From the NCBI GenBank assembly GCA_003280185.1, contig QCFP01000020.1, positions 1 through 12,465 of the forward strand: a DNA stretch of 12,465 nt, given 5' to 3'. The DNA comes from Prochlorococcus sp. AG-363-L02. GTDB taxonomy: Bacteria; Cyanobacteriota; Cyanobacteriia; PCC-6307; Cyanobiaceae. Of the stretch, positions 7,389-12,465 are shown piece after piece. The translations under genes were made by a program, and so were the position numbers. Within the stretch, counting starts at the first letter, position 1. The number at the start of each line of letters is the position of its first letter. The notes under the pieces are model-generated. The model worked only from the letters and a program-made list of their open reading frames with translations. It was not told the DNA's origin and searched no databases.

Positions 7389-7436
7389 ACCAAAAGCTTG
7401 CATGGTGGAAATTTATCCACCATGCAAGCTTTTGGT
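7389..7436. terminator. Perfect 21-bp inverted repeat, probable bidirectional terminator
   Basis: The arms 7389-7409 and 7416-7436 are exact reverse complements around the 6-base loop AATTTA. Each arm contains AAAAGCTTGCATGGTGG or its complement. The repeat lies 22 bases after the pentapeptide-protein stop and 16 bases before the end of the convergent minus-strand gene, the expected place for a shared terminator. No U-tract follows the stem on either strand, which is atypical for a textbook intrinsic terminator. Confidence 0.6.
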
Positions 7437-7452
7437 GTTAACGAACTAGTGA

Positions 7453-7839
7453 TTACGGAGAAAAGTTTGATTCATCCTTAGAACGTGGATGCCTGCTATA
7501 CCACCACTCCTGCATTGCTGGTGTGAAGCGATTTGAGAACAAAGTCAAAAGAGTTGGAACAGGTCTTGATCCTGGCTGCAAAAGCTCAACTGAATATGAC
7601 GGGCATCGTCGAGTAGCTATGTCAGGGACAAAACGACAGCCAACACGTTTCCAGCTGGGTTCCTTACTTTTCCATGCCAATCGGGAACAAGGCCAAGGGA
7701 GCTCCTCTCTGTCAAACAAACGACAACATGGACCTACTACGCGAAAGCTGTATTGGCCGCCAGGACTTTCATGAATAGTGCCATGTTCCAACAGAACATC
7801 TTCCTCTGAAAAATTTTGGGAAGCTAAACCCACAATCAA
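7453..7839 (-). CDS. Hypothetical protein, small, Cys/Trp/Arg-rich
   Basis: I do not recognise this 128-residue protein. It has no signal peptide or membrane segment. It is rich in Arg, Pro and Ser, with five cysteines (38, 39, 51, 68, 79) and five tryptophans (49, 57, 63, 112, 113). Notable stretches are YSFRVVGPCCRLFDREELPW, KRVGCRFVPDIATRRCPSYS and TPAMQEWWYSRHPRSKDESN. The spacing of the Cys residues matches no metal site I know. Start codons are poor: TTG 7839 and GTG 7833 have no Shine-Dalgarno, whereas TTG 7791 (112 residues) has GAGGAA nine bases upstream. It fills the gap between the 7389-7436 hairpin and petF and is convergent with the pentapeptide gene. The main alternative is that the frame is open by chance; the protein-like composition and tight fit between terminators argue for a real gene. 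Confidence 0.6.
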   Translation of the reverse strand: MIVGLASQNFSEEDVLLEHGTIHESPGGQYSFRVVGPCCRLFDREELPWPCSRLAWKSKEPSWKRVGCRFVPDIATRRCPSYSVELLQPGSRPVPTLLTLFSNRFTPAMQEWWYSRHPRSKDESNFSP

Positions 7840-7866
7840 GCTGAAAAATAAGCAAATTTAGAGTGA

Positions 7867-7893
7867 CAAAAAAGCCACCCTCTGAGGGTGGCT
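7867..7893 (-). terminator. Intrinsic terminator of petF
   Basis: On the minus strand a 9-bp GC-rich stem, AGCCACCCT (7893-7885) pairing with AGGGTGGCT (7881-7873), encloses a 3-base loop and runs straight into a T-tract (7873-7868). It starts 52 bases after the petF stop. This is a textbook Rho-independent terminator. Confidence 0.9.
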
Positions 7894-7944
7894 GATGGAA
7901 GACCTAATAGCAAGGAAACGCTTAACTAATAAACAAAGTCTAAT

Positions 7945-8244
7945 TTAGTAAAGCTCTTCCTCTGCATGAGTGGTAATTGTACAGTCAGAAGTTGGGTAAG
8001 CAACACATGTGAGAACGAATCCAGCCTCAAGCTGGTCATCATCAAGGAAGCTTTGGTCTGATTGATCCACAGAACCGGCAGTGATTTTCCCTGCGCATGT
8101 GGAGCATGCTCCTGCTCTACATGAATAAGGAAGATCAATGCCTTGCTCTTCAGCGGCATCAAGAATGTACTGATCGTCAGGGACCTCAATGGTCTTGTTC
8201 AAACCCTCGCTCTGGTTTTGGAGGGTGACTTTGTAAGAAGCCAT
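7945..8244 (-). CDS. petF: Plant-type [2Fe-2S] ferredoxin
   Basis: This 99-residue soluble electron carrier takes electrons from photosystem I to ferredoxin-NADP reductase and other acceptors. The cluster ligands are all present: Cys42, Cys47 and Cys50 in [13 protein letters not shown], and Cys80 in FVLTCVAYP. The protein is strongly acidic ([21 protein letters not shown]), as expected for photosynthetic ferredoxins, and full-length. The start is ATG at 8244 (MASYKVTLQ). It has its own promoter-like element at 8333-8361 and a strong terminator at 7867-7893, so it is likely an abundant monocistronic transcript despite following serA-prmA on the same strand. Several ferredoxin paralogues exist in cyanobacteria; this one resembles the main photosynthetic form. 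Confidence 0.97.
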   Translation of the reverse strand: MASYKVTLQNQSEGLNKTIEVPDDQYILDAAEEQGIDLPYSCRAGACSTCAGKITAGSVDQSDQSFLDDDQLEAGFVLTCVAYPTSDCTITTHAEEELY

Positions 8245-8332
8245 GAAAAATTGGGAGCGCAGAGAAAACCAGAGTAAAAAAAATCACACCTGGATGCACC
8301 CTTCTTACATCGGCAAAGGGCCATAAAAGGGG

Positions 8333-8361
8333 TATATACCGTGCACCACATCCAAGGCCAA
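8333..8361 (-). promoter_or_regulatory. petF: Candidate sigma-70 type promoter of petF
   Basis: On the minus strand a -35-like TTGGCC (8361-8356) and a -10-like TATATA (8338-8333) are separated by exactly 17 bases. Transcription would start near 8326, giving a leader of about 80 bases before the petF ATG. The leader carries a run of eight T (8283-8276) without a convincing stem before it. Confidence 0.5.
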
Positions 8362-8376
8362 TGATAACCAAAAGTA

Positions 8377-8402
8377 GCATAAGAAAAACTTATGCCTTTT
8401 TT
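8377..8402 (+). terminator. Hairpin plus T-tract just after prmA, T-tract on the plus strand
   Basis: GCATAAG (8377-8383) and CTTATGC (8389-8395) form a 7-bp stem with an AAAAA loop. On the plus strand the stem is followed one base later by six T (8397-8402). Its position right behind the prmA stop suggests it ends prmA transcription, but in that direction only TACTTTT follows the stem. It may be bidirectional or may end an unannotated plus-strand RNA. Confidence 0.55.
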
Positions 8403-8405
8403 GAA

Positions 8406-9311
8406 TTAAAAATTCCGCTTTGAGATCTCCAAAAGTGCCCATCTACCTTGATTTTTCTGGGATACAACTTGCCATCCCAAGTGATGGCAAGTCATTTTCA
8501 AATCAGAAACTTGTTCTACCAATAATCCACTTAACAATGCAACTCCATCGTCCTTAAGGATTCGTGCAAACTTGGGAGCAAGATCCTCAATAACTGAAGC
8601 GAGGATGTTACAAAGCATCAAATCCGCTGGTTCACCCATCAGGTTTGTTTCCAAGGCCTCAATAGACCCCTTGGAAACTATTAGGTTCTCCTGTAAATCA
8701 TTCAAACAAGCATTTTTCAAGGTCGCATTGACTGCTAAGGAGTCAATGTCAACAGCAAAAAGACTCTTGGCTCCAAATTTCAAAGCCGCTAAGCCCAATA
8801 TTCCACTTCCGCATCCAAGGTCTGCAATTCTCATGCCGTTAATATTTTCTCTCTCAAGAGCCTCTAAACAAAGTCGGGTTGTGGCGTGACTGCCTGTACC
8901 AAAGGCACTTCCTGGATCGATGCGAAGAACTATTCGATCAGAATAAATAGTTGGGACTTTCAACCAAGCCGGCAAAATCAGCAAACTTTCGCCAACAGGA
9001 TCAGGTTCCCAATGGATCTTCCAAGTCTGGCTCCAGTCTTCATTTTGTATGCGATCCCAAACCGGGCTGCCAAAATTGCTGTCAAAAGGCTCTGATAGCT
9101 CACACAAAGATCTTGTCAAAAAACTCCTCTCTTTTTCCTCCCATTCAAATTCAGGCAACCAAATAAAAAGTTTTGGATCTGACTTTGAGGAAATAAATGA
9201 CTGAATTGCATAGTTATTTATCGAAAGTTGCTGAAGCCTCCATATCAAAGATTCCTCAACTTCGCGCGGGAAAACAATTGAAAGTCGCCACCAAGCATAA
9301 TCTTCTACCAT
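8406..9311 (-). CDS. prmA: Ribosomal protein L11 methyltransferase
   Basis: PrmA uses SAM to trimethylate amino groups of ribosomal protein L11. This protein has 301 residues, normal for the family. The N-terminal substrate-recognition domain (about 1-110) contains WSQTWKIHWEP (93-103), matching the conserved W-x-x-x-W-K-x-x-(Y/H)-x-P linker region. The catalytic domain has IDPGSAFGTGSHATTRLCLE (131-150), motif I IADLGCGSGILGLAALKFGA (162-181), VDID (187-190) and LCNILASVIEDLAP (233-246) with the NILA signature. The start is ATG at 9311, 23 bases downstream of the serA stop on the same strand, so serA-prmA probably form an operon, an arrangement I recall from other marine picocyanobacteria. 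A hairpin follows the stop immediately. Confidence 0.96.
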   Translation of the reverse strand: MVEDYAWWRLSIVFPREVEESLIWRLQQLSINNYAIQSFISSKSDPKLFIWLPEFEWEEKERSFLTRSLCELSEPFDSNFGSPVWDRIQNEDWSQTWKIHWEPDPVGESLLILPAWLKVPTIYSDRIVLRIDPGSAFGTGSHATTRLCLEALERENINGMRIADLGCGSGILGLAALKFGAKSLFAVDIDSLAVNATLKNACLNDLQENLIVSKGSIEALETNLMGEPADLMLCNILASVIEDLAPKFARILKDDGVALLSGLLVEQVSDLKMTCHHLGWQVVSQKNQGRWALLEISKRNF

Positions 9312-9334
9312 TTAAATAAGTCGTCTTTTCCTGT

Positions 9335-10921
9335 TTACAAGGTCACTGGGTAAGCCTGTTGTATACCTTTAATGGAATGAATAGCCTTTAAAAGGTCTGT
9401 AGGGATTGGATCATCAATACTCAAAACCATAACCGCATCACCTCTAACTATGCGACGGCCAACTTGCATTGAAGCAATATTCACATTGTGCTCTCCAAGC
9501 AATGATCCGAGCTGACCAATAATCCCAGGCATATCTCTATGCCTGGTAAATAACATGTGTCTGCTAGGAATAACATTTACAGGGAATTCATCAATAGTTG
9601 TTATGCGCAACTCACCATCAGCGAAAACTGCGCCAGTAACACTATGTCCCCCTTGCTCACCTCTTGCAGTTAACTGTAATGAGCCACCTGCAAAATCTCT
9701 GATTGCTTCATCCTTAACTTCCAAAACATGTATGCCACGAGTTTTTGCTTCTAAAGAAGCATTAACGTAATTAATACGCTCCCCTAATGCAGTCGTTAAT
9801 AAACCTTTTAAGGTAGCAACAACAAGGGGCTGGGAAGGATGCTGGGTAAACTCTCCTTGCAGCCTAACTTCAAGCTCCTCAACTTGCCCTCCAGAAAGTT
9901 GGCTAACAAATAGTCCTAGAGTTTCAGCTAACTGCAAATGAGGTTTAAGCCTTTCCATAATCTCTGCACTAAGTCCTGGGATGTTGACCGCGCTTCGTGC
10001 GGGTAGACCTAACAAAACATCTCGAATTTGCTCTGCAACATCTATGGCAACATTTTCCTGAGCCTCTGCAGTAGATGCTCCCAAATGCGGGGTGAGGATC
10101 AAACGTTCATTAACTGCACGCAGAGGGGAGCCTTCTGGCAAAGGCTCCTTGGCATACACATCTAGAGCAGCACCTGCAATCACGCCATTCTCAACAGCCT
10201 CTGCCAAGGCCTTTTCATCAACGATGCCTCCGCGAGCGCAATTAACAATCCTTGCAGTGGGTTTCATTGTTCCAAGCAAAGTTGAATTAACAAGATTTTC
10301 CGTATCCGGAGTTCTGGGCAAATGAAGGCTGATGTAATCAGCTTGAGAGAACAGATCTTCTAGCGATATAAGCCTCACTTGCATTTGTTGAGCACGATCA
10401 GCGGAGATAAATGGGTCATATGCAAGAACTTCCATACCCATTGCATTTGCTACACGTGCAACATGCGAACCAATCTTGCCAAGCCCAACTACACCGAGAA
10501 TTTTTTTATATAACTCATTACCTACATACTTCTTTCGATCCCATGCTCCAGCCATTGTTCTGGAATGAGCATGAGGAACATGTCTTGATAAAGAAAGAAG
10601 CAATGCCAAAGCATGTTCTGCTGCTGCAATAGTATTGCCCTCCGGAGAATTCACCACTAAGACTCCCCGTTGTGTAGCTGCTGGGACATCCACGTTGTCT
10701 ACACCAACTCCGGCACGCCCAATGATTCGTAATCGTCCAGCCGCTTCAATCACATCAGCAGTCACCTGAGTACCAGAGCGAATCATCAAACCGTCATAGG
10801 CACCAATGATGGCTATTAGCTCCTCAACTGATAGTCCAGTTTTTTCATCAACTTGAGCAACCTGGCTGAGAATATCAATTCCCGCAGAATCAATTGGGTC
10901 AGAAACAAGAACCTTAGCCAT
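9335..10921 (-). CDS. serA: D-3-phosphoglycerate dehydrogenase
   Basis: SerA oxidises 3-phosphoglycerate to 3-phosphohydroxypyruvate with NAD, the first step of the phosphorylated serine pathway. At 528 residues this is the long form with an intervening domain. The NAD-binding loop is GVVGLGKIGSHVA (143-155). Catalytic residues are Arg230 in NCARGGIVDE, Glu259 in YAKEPLP and His279 in LTPHLGAST. Residues of about 320-450 form the allosteric substrate-binding (ASB) domain, and 455-528 (MLFTRHRDMPGIIGQLGSLL onward) an ACT domain, the site of serine feedback control in homologues. The start is ATG at 10921 (MAKVLVSDPIDSAGIDIL). It is the first gene of a probable serA-prmA operon and is divergent, across 102 bases, from the gene at 11024. 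Confidence 0.97.
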   Translation of the reverse strand: MAKVLVSDPIDSAGIDILSQVAQVDEKTGLSVEELIAIIGAYDGLMIRSGTQVTADVIEAAGRLRIIGRAGVGVDNVDVPAATQRGVLVVNSPEGNTIAAAEHALALLLSLSRHVPHAHSRTMAGAWDRKKYVGNELYKKILGVVGLGKIGSHVARVANAMGMEVLAYDPFISADRAQQMQVRLISLEDLFSQADYISLHLPRTPDTENLVNSTLLGTMKPTARIVNCARGGIVDEKALAEAVENGVIAGAALDVYAKEPLPEGSPLRAVNERLILTPHLGASTAEAQENVAIDVAEQIRDVLLGLPARSAVNIPGLSAEIMERLKPHLQLAETLGLFVSQLSGGQVEELEVRLQGEFTQHPSQPLVVATLKGLLTTALGERINYVNASLEAKTRGIHVLEVKDEAIRDFAGGSLQLTARGEQGGHSVTGAVFADGELRITTIDEFPVNVIPSRHMLFTRHRDMPGIIGQLGSLLGEHNVNIASMQVGRRIVRGDAVMVLSIDDPIPTDLLKAIHSIKGIQQAYPVTL

Positions 10922-11010
10922 AAATACAGACAGACTGCCGATAAGAACTGTAGAGAGCCGTCGGTTCTTTTATGAAAGAAAACCAAATAGGGTTCAGAAT
11001 TTAATTAATT

Positions 11011-11016
11011 GAGGAA
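11011..11016 (+). promoter_or_regulatory. Ribosome binding site favouring GTG 11024
   Basis: GAGGAA at 11011-11016 is followed by seven bases and GTG at 11024. An upstream in-frame TTG at 11009 overlaps this motif and has no Shine-Dalgarno of its own, so the GTG is the better start. Confidence 0.6.
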
Positions 11017-11023
11017 ACAATTC

Positions 11024-11596
11024 GTGCCTATTTGCGCAGTAGTTCTCCAGAACAGTGATTCAGCAAATGATCTCGAAAGAGAGTTACAAAAAACTGCTAC
11101 GCCTATTACGCGTTGCGAGCTTGTTCCACCACCAACATCAGAAGCTGAGGCCTTAACGATACAAGACACCCCTGAAATGGAAGGCAGAAGAAAAATCACA
11201 ACGATAGAAATAGAAAACATACCTTTTCTAAATCCAAACCATTCACGGCAAAAACGCCAAAGGTTCATGGCTCTATGGCTAATGCCCTTCGGATTTCTAG
11301 CTGGGATCACCTTCTCTCAAATGACTGGCCTTCAAACCTTTTCAAACATTGGCCTGGGAGCTATTGGAGAACCACTAATAGGTGGACTCTTAGGAATGGG
11401 CTCTGGATTACTAGGCAGTTATGTCGCAACAGCTGGTGACCCCTCTGGGAAAGATGAAGACATACGTATTCTTAGAAAAAGGCATGAAGAAAACAATTGG
11501 CTCCTAATTTTGGAAACACCATTAGGAAGCGAAATACCTTGGCAAGCACTTCAATCAGCAAATCCCATTGAAGTCATTAGATTTAACGAGTTATGA
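11024..11596 (+). CDS. Conserved-looking membrane protein of unknown function, coupled to S4-domain gene
   Basis: From GTG 11024 this is 190 residues, with no family I can name. The N-terminal part (1-80) is polar, with a basic RQKRQR just before the first membrane segment. Two hydrophobic segments follow: FMALWLMPFGFLAGITFSQM (81-100) and a Gly-rich one at about 112-137 (GLLGMGSGLLGSYVATAG). The C-terminal part (138-190) is soluble and contains WLLILETPLGSEIPWQALQ. The positive-inside rule would put the basic N-terminal side in the cytoplasm. The stop overlaps the next gene's start as ATGA, so the two proteins are translationally coupled and probably made together. It is divergent from serA. 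A longer reading from TTG 11009 (195 residues) is possible but lacks a ribosome binding site. Confidence 0.8.
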   Translation: MPICAVVLQNSDSANDLERELQKTATPITRCELVPPPTSEAEALTIQDTPEMEGRRKITTIEIENIPFLNPNHSRQKRQRFMALWLMPFGFLAGITFSQMTGLQTFSNIGLGAIGEPLIGGLLGMGSGLLGSYVATAGDPSGKDEDIRILRKRHEENNWLLILETPLGSEIPWQALQSANPIEVIRFNEL

Positions 11597-12381
11597 GGCT
11601 ATCCAAAAATGAGTTCTTAAAAGGATGCCATGACGCTGATGGAATGTCAGAGCTAATTCATATAGCAGAAAAAGTTTACAAAACTCATCAACCTATTTGG
11701 TCCAACTTTGTCTCTGGAAAGTTACGCGAAGAAGCCATAAAAAAGCTCAAGCAGCTAACAGATATTGAATGCAGTAGTGAAGGTGGCTACAAATGTGCTG
11801 AACGTCATCGAATCCTTTTTGAGCATATTAATAATCCACTCAAAAGCCAAAAAGGAAATATACCTATAACTGGATTAAGAGTTGAAGGAAACTTCCTTTT
11901 TGATCATCCAAGTAAAAATGATTTTCTGGATGCCCTAAACCTAATAGGACTCCCCTCAGAATTCATTGGTGATTTATGGGTAATAAGAGATAGAGGAGCA
12001 AATGCAATATGCAGTAAAGAAATTGATTTTGACTTAAATGACCTCAAAGGAAAGTTAAGAGACGTGGACTTTCAATGCGAGTCTGTGCCCTTAGAAGAAC
12101 TACAACTACCACCACAACGAGTAATTAAAGAAATTGCCACCGTGGAAGCTTCATACAGAATTGATGCAATTGCCTCGGCAGGTTTTGGTATATCAAGAGC
12201 TAAGGTTGTAAAACAGATAAAAGCTGGCGGATTAAGGCTTAATTGGGACAAACTGTCTCAACCTAGTAAGCTTCTAGCCCCTGGGGATCGCATTCAACAT
12301 GAATCTCGGGGAGTATTAGAAATACTCAGCATTGAATGCACAAAGCGCCAACGTTGGAGGGTTTTAATGCGTCGAACGTAA
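11593..12381 (+). CDS. S4-domain RNA-binding protein (cyanobacterial photosystem II S4 / YlmH-like type)
   Basis: This 262-residue protein has an N-terminal segment (about 1-85) that is helical and charged and a middle domain (about 86-165) containing PITGLRVEGNFLFDHPSKND and LGDLWVI-like text (IGDLWVIRDRGANAI, 125-139). An S4 RNA-binding domain follows at about 187-247: SYRIDAIASAGFGISRAKVV, KQIKAGGLRLNW and LAPGDRIQHESRGVLEI. This order matches the YlmH family, whose cyanobacterial and plastid members are annotated as photosystem II S4-domain proteins; the photosystem link is a family label and not shown here. YlmH of Firmicutes has been tied to cell division and ribosome rescue. The ATG at 11593 overlaps the preceding stop by four bases. 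A weak hairpin follows at 12392-12422. Confidence 0.88.
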   Translation: MRLSKNEFLKGCHDADGMSELIHIAEKVYKTHQPIWSNFVSGKLREEAIKKLKQLTDIECSSEGGYKCAERHRILFEHINNPLKSQKGNIPITGLRVEGNFLFDHPSKNDFLDALNLIGLPSEFIGDLWVIRDRGANAICSKEIDFDLNDLKGKLRDVDFQCESVPLEELQLPPQRVIKEIATVEASYRIDAIASAGFGISRAKVVKQIKAGGLRLNWDKLSQPSKLLAPGDRIQHESRGVLEILSIECTKRQRWRVLMRRT

Positions 12382-12391
12382 ATTTTGGTTG

Positions 12392-12422
12392 GAGTACTGC
12401 TAATTTGCCCTAGTACTCTTTT
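12392..12422 (+). terminator. Possible weak terminator after the S4-domain gene
   Basis: GAGTACT (12392-12398) and AGTACTC (12412-12418) form a 7-bp stem with a 13-base loop and are followed by only four T. It begins 11 bases after the stop. The long loop and short T-tract make this a weak call. Confidence 0.35.
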
Positions 12423-12465
12423 GGTGCCCCAAAAACTTCCTCAAGGGATTAATTGGGCGATTAGC

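Noticed and set aside
7523..7774. 83-codon plus-strand frame opposite the hypothetical gene at 7453-7839
   Set aside because: It is antisense to the longer, better-bounded minus-strand frame, has no Shine-Dalgarno and has low-complexity Gln/Ser/Arg composition.
8276..8283. Run of eight T in the petF leader as a possible attenuator
   Set aside because: I could find no stem longer than about 3-5 bp directly before it, so it does not meet the form of a terminator or attenuator.
8186..8380. Open frame of 64 codons on the minus strand overlapping the petF start and leader, with hydrophobic N terminus
   Set aside because: It overlaps the petF promoter, leader and first codons in another frame, has no ribosome binding site, and is best explained as a shadow.
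12424..12465. Open frame from GTG at the right edge (reads VPQKLPQGINWAIS) as the start of a next gene
   Set aside because: Only 14 codons with no ribosome binding site; too short to support a gene call.

Overview
The window looks like core chromosome of a marine picocyanobacterium, most likely a Prochlorococcus and probably a low-light type. The evidence is a KaiB of typical cyanobacterial sequence, the start of kaiC beside it, and ribosomal protein genes rplU-rpmA directly where other cyanobacteria carry kaiA. A plant-type [2Fe-2S] ferredoxin, a lumenal-type pentapeptide protein and a cyanobacterial S4-domain protein agree with this. Base composition looks like about 40% GC by eye (not computed), with short intergenic gaps and no transposase, phage or CRISPR signature.

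Layout. 1-525 (minus): 5' end of kaiC and complete kaiB, the clock genes. 526-800: divergent spacer where a kaiA gene would be expected; none is recognisable. 801-1482 (plus): rplU and rpmA, encoding L21 and L27. 1556-2311 (minus): an unassigned SAM-dependent methyltransferase. 2401-3327 (plus): truB, with a TTG start behind a strong Shine-Dalgarno. 3379-5727 (minus): an exported SpoIID/LytB-domain protein followed by a NagB-family sugar-phosphate deaminase. 5781-7366 (plus): rnz (tRNA 3' processing), then an exported pentapeptide-repeat protein. A perfect 21-bp hairpin at 7389-7436 ends this block. 7453-7839 (minus): an unrecognised small protein. 7945-8244 (minus): petF, with a visible promoter and an intrinsic terminator. 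8406-10921 (minus): serA-prmA. 11024-12381 (plus): a two-TM protein of unknown function, translationally coupled to an S4-domain RNA-binding protein.

Several genes serve translation: rplU, rpmA, truB, rnz, prmA and perhaps the S4 protein. The others cover the clock, serine synthesis, photosynthetic electron transfer and cell-wall remodelling. I see no obviously new multi-gene system. The items most worth a second look are the perfect hairpin inside the first codons of kaiC, the missing kaiA, the 21-bp hairpin at 7389-7436, a plus-strand terminator signal behind prmA with no plus-strand gene to serve, and two unassigned proteins.
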